Translations under genes and position numbers: made by a program
Source: Verrucomicrobiota bacterium
Lineage (GTDB): Bacteria > Verrucomicrobiota > Verrucomicrobiia > Chthoniobacterales > JAFAMB01
DNA: 60,899 nucleotides
Assembly (NCBI GenBank): GCA_019247695.1
Contig: JAFBAP010000002.1
Location: forward strand, 1 to 60,899
Direction: 5' to 3'
In this document: in pieces, positions 1 to 8,819 of the stretch
Numbering within the stretch: the stretch's first letter is position 1
How the letters are laid out: each line of letters begins with the position of its first letter
The notes under the pieces: generated by a model
What the model was told of the DNA's origin: nothing
Database searches by the model: none
Seen by the model: only the letters and a program-made list of their open reading frames with translations

Positions 1-1
1 C

Positions 2-1015
2 TCGTCGGAAATGGAGGAAGTGCTCGAAGTGTCGGACCGGATCATGGTGATGCACCTGGGGCAAGTCAAAGGCATCGTGGATGCACACAGCGCAACCCAG
101 GAAGGGTTGCTGGGCATTGCGATGAGCTTGAACGAGGACCTCCATCGTACACTCGTCCGGCCGGTTACCAAACCGCTCACCTTCACTTACATCCCCAAGC
201 TGGCTCACCCCTGGTATGACGAGGTGAAACGCGGGATTGAGGATGCCATCAGGGAAGTGAAGAAGGAAGGCGTCGAAGTCGCCTACGTTTGGGATGAAAC
301 GGCCCAGGCCGACGTCGACGAACAGAACCGCAAGATCGAAGCGGCCGTTTCTCGCAAGCCGGATGGGTTGTCCGTGGCCGCTTTGGATCCGGTGACCAAC
401 TCCCAGGTGCTCGACGAGGCTCTCAACGCCAACCTTAACGTCCTGACGTTCGGCCAGTATGCCGGGCCCAAGTACCCCTTCGTTGGCCGTCGCGACGACT
501 TGGCCGATGGGTATGATCTGGCCAAACACCTGGCCGAAAAGCTGGGCGGCAAGGGTAAGGTGGCTATCCTGTCCGGAAGCTTGACCGCCCCCGACCACCA
601 GGGGCGCGTGCAGGGATTCAAAAAAGCTTTGGCGGAGTACCCGGACATCGAAATCATCTTCGAGCAACCTGACAACGACAACCTCGGGCAGGCGGTGTCA
701 ATCACCGAAAGCGCCTTGCAGGCGCACCCGGACCTTAACGGCATCTTGTGCAGCAACGCCAGCAACCCGATCGGGGCGGCGCGGGCCGTAACAAGCGCCG
801 GCAAGGCGGGCGAGATCCTGATCGTGGGCATGGACAACCTTCCTGAAACGCTGGAACTCGTCAAAAAGGGCGTTATCCTGGCCACCAAGGTGCAGCGTCA
901 GTGGGACATCGGCTACTGGAGCTTGCGTTACCTGGTCGCGCTGAACCGGGGTCAGGCGATCCCGCAGGATCATGACACCGGCGCCACCCTGGTAACGGCC
1001 GAGCTACTTAGGTGA
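2..1015 (+). CDS. Sugar ABC ATPase C-terminus fused to a periplasmic-binding-protein domain (partial, 5' end outside window)
   Basis: The frame is open from base 2. The first ~40 residues match the end of an RbsA/XylG-type sugar ABC ATPase: an SSEMEEVL switch-like segment, then SDRIMVMHLGQ. After a linker of about 15 residues the same frame runs into a full sugar-binding fold of the Peripla_BP_4 type. That part begins near LTFTYIPKLAHPWYDEVKRG and includes GKGKVAILSG, DLNGILCSNASN and EILIVGMDNLP. No signal peptide separates the two parts, so the binding domain should be cytoplasmic unless it is secreted in an unusual way. The permease gene follows 31 bases later. The binding domain could sense an internal sugar and gate the pump; that is inference. 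The identity of both halves is clear. What lies upstream of base 1 is unknown. Confidence 0.85.
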   Translation, partial: SSEMEEVLEVSDRIMVMHLGQVKGIVDAHSATQEGLLGIAMSLNEDLHRTLVRPVTKPLTFTYIPKLAHPWYDEVKRGIEDAIREVKKEGVEVAYVWDETAQADVDEQNRKIEAAVSRKPDGLSVAALDPVTNSQVLDEALNANLNVLTFGQYAGPKYPFVGRRDDLADGYDLAKHLAEKLGGKGKVAILSGSLTAPDHQGRVQGFKKALAEYPDIEIIFEQPDNDNLGQAVSITESALQAHPDLNGILCSNASNPIGAARAVTSAGKAGEILIVGMDNLPETLELVKKGVILATKVQRQWDIGYWSLRYLVALNRGQAIPQDHDTGATLVTAELLR

Positions 1016-1046
1016 ACGCAGCGGTAAACGCCGCGAATCAAGAGCC

Positions 1047-2081
1047 ATGAGCATAAAGAATCCACCTTCAATCGGCACTACCACTGACCTGCCGGCCACG
1101 GCAGACACGCCGAAGACCGACCGCCCCAGCCCCGGAGGTATGGTTAAAGCACTCTTCCGCTGGGAAGCGAGTGGGGTATTGCTGGCCCTGGTTGTGCTAT
1201 GCGTGCTGCTCAGCATTGCTTCACCGAATTTCCTATCCTCTTACAACCTGACGGTGGTCATACGCGAGGCGTCCTTTGTGGGGCTTGTCGCTCTGGGACA
1301 AACGTTAGTGCTGCTGTTGGGCGGCATTGACCTTTCGGTGGGCGCCGCTGCCGCCCTTTCCGCCATCGTGGGATGCCTCCTCTTAAAAGCGATGGGACTG
1401 CCTCCCTGGCTCGTCATTCCCGCCACGGCCGTGTTTGGTCTTTTGCTCGGTTCAATCAACGGCTTTTTTGTTTCCGTCGTCAAATTGAACCCGTTTATCG
1501 TGACTCTGGCCACCTGGGAAATCTTTGCGGGCATGACGCTCGTCATCACCAAGGGTTATCCGATCCGGCCGTTGGGCCCGGCCTTTACCATTTATGGCCA
1601 GGGCCAGATCTTCGGCATTCCCGGGCCGGTCTTACTCTTCTTCGTCGCCGCCGCGATCCTCGTGTGGGTGCTTAGCATGACCCGGTTCGGACGCAACCTT
1701 TACGCCATCGGCGGCAACCGGGATGCGGCTACCCTGGTTGGAATTCCGGTGTTACGGAACGAACTCCTCGTCTATGCGCTGGCGGGAATGTTCGCGGCGC
1801 TCGCCGGGATTATGTACGCGAGCCGGATGGACGCCGGTCAGCCGTCTGTCGGTGAAGGCTGGCTGATGAAAGCCATTACGGCGGCGATCCTCGGCGGCAC
1901 GTCGCTAAAGGGAGGGCAAGGAACGATCCTCGGAACGGTCTTCGGCACTCTCCTGACCGCGGTTCTCGCCAACGGGTTATCGCTTATGAACGTTTCGGCT
2001 TACTGGGCGCGGGTCGTCGTCGGTGCGATCGTCCTGATCGCCATCCTCGGGGACCTCTTGCGTCAGCGAGGGAAAGGCTGA
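1047..2081 (+). CDS. Sugar ABC transporter permease (RbsC/BPD_transp_2 type)
   Basis: A 344-residue inner-membrane permease that would form the sugar channel for the ATPase encoded just upstream. It has a hydrophilic N-terminus of about 40 residues, then 8-10 hydrophobic segments. The family's GGIDLSVGA loop is present, as are the NGFFVSVVKLNPFIVTLA segment and the late AAILGGTSLKGGQGT motif. Length fits the ribose/xylose permease family. The substrate cannot be told from sequence. There is no separate binding-protein gene next to it, which fits the fused binding domain on the partner ATPase. Confidence 0.93.
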   Translation: MSIKNPPSIGTTTDLPATADTPKTDRPSPGGMVKALFRWEASGVLLALVVLCVLLSIASPNFLSSYNLTVVIREASFVGLVALGQTLVLLLGGIDLSVGAAAALSAIVGCLLLKAMGLPPWLVIPATAVFGLLLGSINGFFVSVVKLNPFIVTLATWEIFAGMTLVITKGYPIRPLGPAFTIYGQGQIFGIPGPVLLFFVAAAILVWVLSMTRFGRNLYAIGGNRDAATLVGIPVLRNELLVYALAGMFAALAGIMYASRMDAGQPSVGEGWLMKAITAAILGGTSLKGGQGTILGTVFGTLLTAVLANGLSLMNVSAYWARVVVGAIVLIAILGDLLRQRGKG

Positions 2082-2235
2082 GGGTGATTTGCCGGGCAAT
2101 CGTCTGAGAATGCTGAGCGCCTCGAGAGCCGTTTTATGCGGGAACGCATGGTAGGTAAGAACGAAATCTCACCTCGACGAAATCCGGCACCCGAATAAGG
2201 GTGTGCGTTTTTGGTTCATCACATGGTTTGACAAC

Positions 2236-3270
2236 ATGGCAAGCAACATAGCACCTGCATTTACTTCACAAGTAGCGGCCAAGCCAAGCGCGTTTTCAAT
2301 GCCCGAGAAGGGCAAAGCGCTCGGTCTGTATGAATCGATGGTCCTCATCCGCAAGTATGAAGAGCGGATCTACTTTCTCTTTTTGGAGGGCCGCATCTCT
2401 GGCAGCATTCATCAATCGCACGGGCAGGAGGCCTGCGCCGCTGGCATGTTGTACGACACGCGGCCAACGGATTACATGGCCTCGACCCATCGGCCGGCAA
2501 GTCACGATCTGGCCAAAGGCGTCTCGCTCGATTCGATGATGTGCGAGATGTTTGCGAAGAGCAACGGCTGCTGCCGTGGGAAGGGTGGCGCCATGCACAC
2601 CGGCGACATTTCCGTGGGCGCCATTCCGGCGAATGCGCTGGTGGGCAGCAACATCCCGATCGCCACCGGCATGGGCTTTTCCTGCAAAATGCGCAAGACC
2701 GACAACGTCGTCATCTGCTTCTTTGGGGATGGCGCCAGCAACGAAGGCGCGTTTCACGAAGGCATCAACGGCGCGGCCATCTGGAACCTGCCGGTAATTT
2801 TCGTTTGCGAAAACAACCTCTATGGTGCTTCGACGAGCGTCAAGGCGACGATGAAGATCGAGACCATCGCCCAGCGCGCGGCTTCTTACGGTATTCCCGG
2901 TGAGCGCATCGACGGCAACGACGTCCTTGCCGTCAATGATGCGGCCACCAGGGCAATCGCGCGTGCGCGTCGGGGTGAAGGCCCGACGCTGCTTGAGCTC
3001 ATGACCTACCGCATCGCCGGTCACTCGCGCAGCGATGCGTGCGCGTATCGCCCGGACGAGGAGGAAGCGTACTGGTTCGCGCGCGACCCCATTAAACTGT
3101 TCCGCAACCTGCTGCTTGAGACCAAAACGGCAACCGAAGCCGAGTTAGATGGAATTGATGCCGGCATCGAAGAACGCGTCGACAGGTCAGTCGAGCTGGC
3201 CGAATCCTCCCCTGACCCGCGTCCCGAAGACGCTTTGGAAAATGTTTACTGGAATTCCGGAGACCGATAA
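2236..3270 (+). CDS. 2-oxoacid dehydrogenase E1 component, alpha subunit (pyruvate/acetoin dehydrogenase type)
   Basis: The thiamine-diphosphate subunit that decarboxylates a 2-oxoacid or acetoin and passes the acyl group to E2. With the ATG at 2236 the protein is 344 residues. The ThDP motif starts at GDGASNEG (about 164-171) and closes with the NN pair near 193. The phosphorylation-loop-like segment AGHSRSDACAYRP is present. A GTG at 2203 and an ATG at 2299 are alternative starts; no strong ribosome binding site decides. The stop overlaps the start of the beta subunit by one base, so the two are coupled. Similarity is closest to AcoA/PdhA-type alpha subunits, and the true substrate is open. 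Confidence 0.92.
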   Translation: MASNIAPAFTSQVAAKPSAFSMPEKGKALGLYESMVLIRKYEERIYFLFLEGRISGSIHQSHGQEACAAGMLYDTRPTDYMASTHRPASHDLAKGVSLDSMMCEMFAKSNGCCRGKGGAMHTGDISVGAIPANALVGSNIPIATGMGFSCKMRKTDNVVICFFGDGASNEGAFHEGINGAAIWNLPVIFVCENNLYGASTSVKATMKIETIAQRAASYGIPGERIDGNDVLAVNDAATRAIARARRGEGPTLLELMTYRIAGHSRSDACAYRPDEEEAYWFARDPIKLFRNLLLETKTATEAELDGIDAGIEERVDRSVELAESSPDPRPEDALENVYWNSGDR

Positions 3271-4286
3271 TGGCGAAGATCTCTATTGTTGAAGCATTGA
3301 ATCAGGCCCTCATGGAAGAGATGGAACGCGACGAGCGCGTCTTCTGTCTTGGTGAGGACATCAGCGACGCCGACGGTGGTTACGGCGGCGCGTTTGCGGT
3401 GACGCGGGGCCTACACGCCAAGTTTGGTTATGATCGGGTGTTGAATACCCCGATTTCCGAGATCCTGATCGGGGGGATGGCGGTAGGCGCCGCCATGACG
3501 GGGATGCGTCCCGTCGCCGACCTCCAGTACGGTGACTTTCTCTTCTGCTGCATGGACCAGTTGGTCAACCAGGCCGCAAAGATGTGCTACATGTCGGGCG
3601 GCAGGGTCAAAGTTCCCATGGTGATGCGCGCACCGGTGGGCGCTACCGGCCGAGGAGCGCAGCACGGTCAGAGTCTAGAGGGCTTCTTTACCCACGTCCC
3701 GGGGATGAAAGTCGTCTCCCCGGCGACGGCCTACGACGCAAAGGGCCTGCTCAAGAGTGCGATTCGTGATGACAATCCCGTTCTGGTGTTCGAGCACAAG
3801 CTGCTTTACGGGGGCAAACGCAAAGAGAAGGAAGCGCTCTCCACAGCCGGCGAGGTCCCTGACGGCGAGTACACCGTTCCGTTCGGCGAGGCCGCCGTCC
3901 GCCGCGAAGGGAAGGACATCACCATCGTTGCCAATCTCTTGATGATGTACTTCGCCATGGACGCCGCCGCTGCGCTCGATCAGGAAGGCATCAGCTGCGA
4001 GGTCATCGATCCGCGTACCCTGGTGCCGTTCGATTACAAGACCGTGGTGAATTCTTTGCGGAAAACCGGGCGTCTGCTGATCGTGCACGAGGATAACTAC
4101 CACAACGGTTGGGGTGCCCAACTTTCCGCTTACATCGCAGAGAAGGAGATCTATTTGCTCGACGCGCCTATCAAACGTGTCGCTACCTACGATGTGCCGA
4201 TCCCGTGCGCGCCCATCATGGAGAAATTTGTGATCCCATCCCCGGAACGCATCATCGAAGCGGCGCGTTCGCTGATGAAAGAATAA
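3270..4286 (+). CDS. 2-oxoacid dehydrogenase E1 component, beta subunit
   Basis: The 338-residue partner of the alpha subunit, forming the usual alpha2-beta2 E1. The N-terminus has the family pattern GEDISDADGGYGGAF, followed by FGYDRVLNTPISE and the conserved DLQYGDF region. The C-terminal transketolase domain carries EVIDPRTLVPFDYKTV and the LLIVHEDNYHNGWGA segment. Length is normal. TAATG at 3268-3272 joins it to the alpha subunit. The next gene (aldolase family) starts 33 bases after its stop, behind an AAGGAGAAAGG ribosome binding site. Confidence 0.94.
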   Translation: MAKISIVEALNQALMEEMERDERVFCLGEDISDADGGYGGAFAVTRGLHAKFGYDRVLNTPISEILIGGMAVGAAMTGMRPVADLQYGDFLFCCMDQLVNQAAKMCYMSGGRVKVPMVMRAPVGATGRGAQHGQSLEGFFTHVPGMKVVSPATAYDAKGLLKSAIRDDNPVLVFEHKLLYGGKRKEKEALSTAGEVPDGEYTVPFGEAAVRREGKDITIVANLLMMYFAMDAAAALDQEGISCEVIDPRTLVPFDYKTVVNSLRKTGRLLIVHEDNYHNGWGAQLSAYIAEKEIYLLDAPIKRVATYDVPIPCAPIMEKFVIPSPERIIEAARSLMKE

Positions 4287-4318
4287 CGTGTCCAAGCAAA
4301 AGGAGAAAGGTCCGCCCA

Positions 4319-5221
4319 ATGTCATTGATTCGATGTATTGACCTGCTTCGGCACGCCCACGAAAATTCCTACGCCGTCGGCTACTTTGAGGCGTGGGACC
4401 TGGAGTCGCTGCTCGCGGTCGTTCGTGCTGCCGAGGTCGCACGCTCGCCGGTCATGGTCGGATTCTGCGGTGAGTACCTCGCCAACCCGCAGCGCAAATT
4501 TAAGGAAGACATCAACCTCTACGGCGCGCTGGCACGGCAGGTCGCGCAAAGCGCTTCCGTTCCGGTAGCGACGCTCTTGAACGAGTCGACCGACATGAAC
4601 GTGGCCTACCAGGGAGTGAAAGCCGGCTTCGATATGGTGATGTTCGTCGATGAAGGAATGCCGATTGATCGACTCACCGCGGTGACGCATAAGCTCGTCG
4701 AGTTTGCTCATGCGTGCGACGTGGCGGTCGAAGGCGAAGTTGGTTCGCTGGGGGTGGCCGATCAGTCCACCGGGCAACAGCAGGCGGGTCATCGGACTGA
4801 TCCGAAGATCGCGGCAAAGTTTGTCGCTGAGACGGGCGTCGACGCGCTGGCAGTGTCCATCGGAAACATACACTTTCTTGAAGGGCGCAAAGTCGAACTG
4901 GACTTCGAACTGCTGGAGCAACTTCACGAACGAGTCTCGGTTCCGTTGGTTCTGCATGGCGGGACGGGAGTGGATAAGGCCGATTTTCGGCCAAGCATTG
5001 AGCGCGGCATCGCCAAGGTGAACGTGGGCGCTGGCTTAAAGCGCGTCGTGATCGAGAGCGACCGCCGGTACTTGGCCGAGAGCGACCCCAGTCGCATGAA
5101 TCCCAATGACGTGCTTGGGCGCGGCGGTAGGCTGGACATGAACGTGCGTGGCCAGGCAGCTCTAATGGACGAAGTGATTGGATTCATCAAGGCTTTCGGC
5201 GGCGAGGCCAAGGCGAGCTAA
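4319..5221 (+). CDS. Class II aldolase-family protein with altered active-site motif
   Basis: A 300-residue TIM-barrel protein of the class II fructose/tagatose-bisphosphate aldolase family. The frame is open much further upstream, but the ATG at 4319 has an AAGGAGAAAGG site and gives a normal family N-terminus. Family features are VEGEVGSLG (138-145), SIGNIHF with His185, LHGGTG with His213, and KVNVG. The usual HLDHG motif, which holds the catalytic Asp and the first zinc His, reads LLNES (Asn88, Glu89). Metal binding and reaction may therefore differ from canonical aldolases. It sits between E1 beta and E2, which suggests that its product feeds the dehydrogenase complex (inference). Confidence 0.85.
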   Translation: MSLIRCIDLLRHAHENSYAVGYFEAWDLESLLAVVRAAEVARSPVMVGFCGEYLANPQRKFKEDINLYGALARQVAQSASVPVATLLNESTDMNVAYQGVKAGFDMVMFVDEGMPIDRLTAVTHKLVEFAHACDVAVEGEVGSLGVADQSTGQQQAGHRTDPKIAAKFVAETGVDALAVSIGNIHFLEGRKVELDFELLEQLHERVSVPLVLHGGTGVDKADFRPSIERGIAKVNVGAGLKRVVIESDRRYLAESDPSRMNPNDVLGRGGRLDMNVRGQAALMDEVIGFIKAFGGEAKAS

Positions 5222-5230
5222 GGAGAAGAG

Positions 5231-6496
5231 ATGCTCACCAAAATAACGATGCCGTCCGGCGGAACCAACACCGACCAACTTCGGGTGGTGTCGTGGAAGA
5301 AGCAGGAGGGCGATGCCGTCAAACGCGGCGACATTCTGCTCGAGGTTGAGACCGACAAAGCCGTCCTCGAAGTTGAGAGCTTTGCGCAGGGCACGCTCCT
5401 TAAGCGCCTGGTGGAAGAGGGCAGCTACGGAACGGTCGGGGACGTGATCGCTTATATCGGAAAGCCCGAAGACCTGAAAGCGCTCGAAGCCGAGCCCGCG
5501 TCGAGCGCACCCGTCGCGGGTGACCGGAGCGAGTCCACGCCGATTGTGCCGGCCACGGTGCCATCAGCAGTGGAGACCGCTTCCGCCGTAGCGGAGACCG
5601 CCCCCACGGTACTGGCCGACTCTTCAAATCGAAAAGCGAAAGCGACGCCCGCCGCGAAAAAAGAAGCCCGCGATCGCAGCCTCGATCTGGCGGAGGTTTA
5701 TCGCGCTGTGGGCAAAGATGTTCTGCGGCGCAGCGATGTGGCGCAATTCGTCACGGCAAACGCGGGATCCTCAAAAGCAACCCAGGCTATCGGAGATGTA
5801 ACCGGAGATGTAACAGGCTTTACCCTCGTCCCGCTGACGCCCATGCGGCGAATCATTGCCGAACGCATGGAAACGGGCGCTTCAGTTCCCACTTTCACGG
5901 CAGAGATCGAAGTCGACATGACCGCCTGCGTCCGGCTGCGCTCCGAGCTGAACCAGCATTTCAAGAATAACAAGTTCGGCTATCACGACATCATTGCAAA
6001 GTGCGCCGCCATCGCGGCCGTGGACTATCCTTTCGTGAACGCGTCCTTCACCGATCAAGGCATACGAGTCTTCCAGTCAGTCAACATCGGTATCGCGGTG
6101 GCGTTGGAGCAAGGCTTGGTGGTGCCTGTCGTCTGCGATGTGCGGAGGAAAACCCTGGCCTCTCTCGCAGAGGCGAACGCCGCCAATATTGGGCAGGTCC
6201 GCACCGGGAAATTTGATCCCAAGCTTCTTGAAAACGGGACGTTTACCATCTCTAACCTTGGCAAGTCTCCCATCACGCGCTTCACCGCCATCCTTAATCC
6301 GCCGCAAGCGTGCATCCTAGCCGTAGGGTCCATCCACTCACGCGCGGTGTGGGCGGACGGTCAGTTCCGCGAGCAACCCACTGCAGCCGTCACCGGGACC
6401 TTCGATCACCGCGTCATCGATGGAAAGTACGGCGCGGACTTTTTGACGCGACTCAAAGAATTGCTCGAACATCCCCACTTGGCTCTCGTTGACTGA
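5231..6496 (+). CDS. 2-oxoacid dehydrogenase E2 component (dihydrolipoamide acyltransferase)
   Basis: A 421-residue acyltransferase core of the complex. It has an N-terminal lipoyl domain with the lipoylated Lys43 in ETDKAVLE. A long Ala/Pro/Thr-rich linker follows (about 85-150). The E1/E3-binding domain is near 155-178 (LAEVYRAVGKDVLRRSDVAQF). The catalytic domain ends with the active-site motif DHRVIDG (His393, Asp397). GGAGAAGAG precedes the ATG. The next gene position is where an E3 would be expected, but only a decayed E3 fragment is found. A housekeeping E3 elsewhere would have to serve this complex. Confidence 0.95.
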   Translation: MLTKITMPSGGTNTDQLRVVSWKKQEGDAVKRGDILLEVETDKAVLEVESFAQGTLLKRLVEEGSYGTVGDVIAYIGKPEDLKALEAEPASSAPVAGDRSESTPIVPATVPSAVETASAVAETAPTVLADSSNRKAKATPAAKKEARDRSLDLAEVYRAVGKDVLRRSDVAQFVTANAGSSKATQAIGDVTGDVTGFTLVPLTPMRRIIAERMETGASVPTFTAEIEVDMTACVRLRSELNQHFKNNKFGYHDIIAKCAAIAAVDYPFVNASFTDQGIRVFQSVNIGIAVALEQGLVVPVVCDVRRKTLASLAEANAANIGQVRTGKFDPKLLENGTFTISNLGKSPITRFTAILNPPQACILAVGSIHSRAVWADGQFREQPTAAVTGTFDHRVIDGKYGADFLTRLKELLEHPHLALVD

Positions 6497-6545
6497 ACCC
6501 GAGCACCCATCTCCGAATTCACTGACGATCTGACGATGGTATAAG

Positions 6546-6893
6546 GTGGCGAGCGCATTTGATGCTTTCGGAAGAAATGTCACGGTCATCGAAATGCCCG
6601 ATCGCGTGCGGTTCGAAGAGGACCAGGACGTCAAAGACGAACTCGCCCGGCTTTTGGAATGCAGGAGAATCGATATTCGTACTGGCGCGCGGGTCGGAAT
6701 CTCAGGCGTCGACCAGCGGCCAGCAAGGTGGGAGTCCGGCAGCGGGACGATGGCAGGCCGGCGGAGGCCTCACGGCGAACCGGTGGCGGCGCATCAGCAC
6801 GGCCCATCCCTCACCTGGCGAAGCCTCGAAAGGGGCGGTCATGGACCGCCGTCAGTTAGCTGTCCACAAATTCAACCGAAGGTTCGACGGTAA
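6546..6893 (+). pseudogene. Decayed dihydrolipoamide dehydrogenase (E3) fragment
   Basis: Directly after E2 the frame from 6546 reads ASAFDAFGRNVTVIEMPDRV and then EEDQDVKDELARLLE. This is the second half of the NAD-binding domain of E3-type flavoprotein disulfide reductases; the preceding GGGYIG-like half is missing. After TGARV the match is lost. A weaker resemblance continues in another frame near 6785-6880 (STAHPSPGEASKGAVMDRR, QLAV), which looks like the LEKAGV-DRRG-VVD stretch of E3. There is no FAD-binding N-terminus, no redox CxxxxC and no dimer domain, so it cannot be active. It shows that the operon once had its own E3. Confidence 0.7.
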
Positions 6894-6899
6894 CAACCA

Positions 6900-8462
6900 A
6901 TGACTGATTATTTGATCGGGCTGGATCACGGAACGGGTGGAGCCAAGGCGTGCATCATCGATGACCAAGCCAGCATTCTCGCTTACGCCTATCGCGAATA
7001 TCCCATCTACACGCATCATTCCGGATGGTCAGAGCATGACCCTGATCTGTACTGGCAGACGGCTTGCGAGGTCATCAAAGAATGTCTCAATACTTCAAAG
7101 GTCCGCCCGGATCAGATCAAAGGGATCGCCAACTCGTCCGCGCTACCTTCGTTGGTGATGGTGGATAAACATCACCGTCACATCAATCTCGCGTACAACC
7201 TAATGGATCGCAGGGCTACGGAACAGGTGCAGTGGCTGCGCGATAATGTTGGCGAAAAGCGGCTCTTCGACGTCAGCTGCAACCGGCTGGAAGATCACCC
7301 CACGCTTGTGAACCTGATGTGGGAAAAGCAGAATCGCCCGGAAGATTTCGCGCAGATATACAAAGCCCTGACCATCGACGGGTACGTCCGCCTGAAGCTG
7401 ACCGGGAAGGCGACGGCGAATTTCTCTTCGGGCGCGTTCTATGGCATCGCGTATGACCTACGCCAGAACAGGTTCGACGAAGAACTCCTCGCGAAAATCG
7501 GTTTAGATCCGCAGATCATGCCTGACTTCTTCTCCTGTGAAGAGGTCATTGGCTCAATCACGGAAGCGGCTGCCGAAGAAACGGGCTTGGTTGCGGGAAT
7601 TCCGGTCGCGGCCGGTTCGGTTGATTGCAACGCCGGCTGGGTGGGAGGCGGCGCAGTAAACGCCGGCGACATCCAGGTTAACCTGGGTACATGCGGCGTC
7701 ATCGGCGTCGTCCACGAAAACCCGGAGTTGATCGTCGACACGATGATCAACTGCTCCTACGTGACTGACTCGCGTAAGGTATTTGCCACGATAGCAGCAA
7801 CAACATGCGGCGGCCAGTCCGTGCGTTACCTGCGCGACAATTTTTCCCAGCTCGAACTGGCTACAGAAAAAGTTGTCCCGGGATTCAGTACGTACGATTC
7901 GATGGAGAAGCAGGCCGAGTCCGTTCCTCTCGGTTCTGATGGCTTGCTCATTTTGCCTTACCTGATGGGAGAGCGCACGCCGCTTTGGGATGTGCACGCC
8001 CGTGGGGTCATATTCGGCCTTTCGTTAAACCACACCAAGGCCCATCTTGTCCGAGCCATGATGGAAGGCGTCACCTTTGCGATGTACGAGTCGTTTAGCA
8101 TCATCCAGGACCACTGCCCGCACATCAATCTTCCGATCGTTCTGAACGAGGGCGGTGCGAAAAACCGGCTATGGCGCAGAATGATTACCGACATCTTCAA
8201 CGTTCCGACGGCGTTTGTGAAGAGCCGGATCGGCGCACCCATGGGAGACGCCATTTTGGCCGGTGTGGCGACCGGAATCTTCAAGGATTTCGCCATTGCC
8301 AGAGAGAAGGCAGAATACATCGATCGCATGGATCCGATCCCGGCGAATCACGACCGTTATATGGAGTACTACCAGCTTTACCGCCGGCTTTATTCCCACA
8401 TCCAGGAGGATTTTGTGACGCACGCAAAGCTACGCGAGCACCACCGGCCCCTTTCTCGTTGA
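6900..8462 (+). CDS. FGGY-family carbohydrate kinase (xylulokinase-like)
   Basis: A 520-residue cytoplasmic sugar kinase that phosphorylates a pentulose, hexulose or polyol with ATP. The first FGGY domain starts with GLDHGTGGAKACIID (7-21) and has the SGWSEHDPDLYW substrate segment. The second domain carries VNLGTCGVIGVV, LPYLMGERTPLWD, and the family's late GGAKNRLWRRMITDIFNVP and GAPMGDAILAG motifs. Length is normal. It follows the dehydrogenase operon on the same strand. Kinase plus aldolase-family protein plus 2-oxoacid dehydrogenase suggests a route from a phosphorylated sugar to an acyl-CoA. The substrate cannot be assigned by eye. Confidence 0.9.
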   Translation: MTDYLIGLDHGTGGAKACIIDDQASILAYAYREYPIYTHHSGWSEHDPDLYWQTACEVIKECLNTSKVRPDQIKGIANSSALPSLVMVDKHHRHINLAYNLMDRRATEQVQWLRDNVGEKRLFDVSCNRLEDHPTLVNLMWEKQNRPEDFAQIYKALTIDGYVRLKLTGKATANFSSGAFYGIAYDLRQNRFDEELLAKIGLDPQIMPDFFSCEEVIGSITEAAAEETGLVAGIPVAAGSVDCNAGWVGGGAVNAGDIQVNLGTCGVIGVVHENPELIVDTMINCSYVTDSRKVFATIAATTCGGQSVRYLRDNFSQLELATEKVVPGFSTYDSMEKQAESVPLGSDGLLILPYLMGERTPLWDVHARGVIFGLSLNHTKAHLVRAMMEGVTFAMYESFSIIQDHCPHINLPIVLNEGGAKNRLWRRMITDIFNVPTAFVKSRIGAPMGDAILAGVATGIFKDFAIAREKAEYIDRMDPIPANHDRYMEYYQLYRRLYSHIQEDFVTHAKLREHHRPLSR

Positions 8463-8819
8463 AACCTTCGCAGGCTTTCTGAGTCTCCGCGTGTTTCGCC
8501 AACGCTCCCGTTTTCGAATCGACGAGGGGACTCAATGAATCACAAAGTAGTAAAAAGTATGAATAGCGGCGCATCAGGGTTAGTCGCCGCGAAGCGGCGC
8601 TCCCTGTAGAGCCCTGGGCAGGTGGGCAAGTGCCGGCTGCTTGGGTGGAAGCAATTCCGGGATCAAGCAGGCGGCTTGGTAGAACGGGTTATGGTGGGCA
8701 GGAAGCGGGCGCAACGACGTTTGCAAGCAACGTGGCCAACGCCTTTACGGCTCAACGCACCCGTTGGAATGTGATCCTGGTCGACCAGATGGACACCCTG
8801 CCGGCGATCCCGTCGCAAA
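8463..8819. other. Intergenic stretch without recognised gene
   Basis: I see no recognisable gene between the kinase stop and the start of the pta-like remnant. The open frames on both strands here have no family resemblance that I can name. The stretch may be further decayed sequence belonging to the adjacent remnants. Confidence 0.4.
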
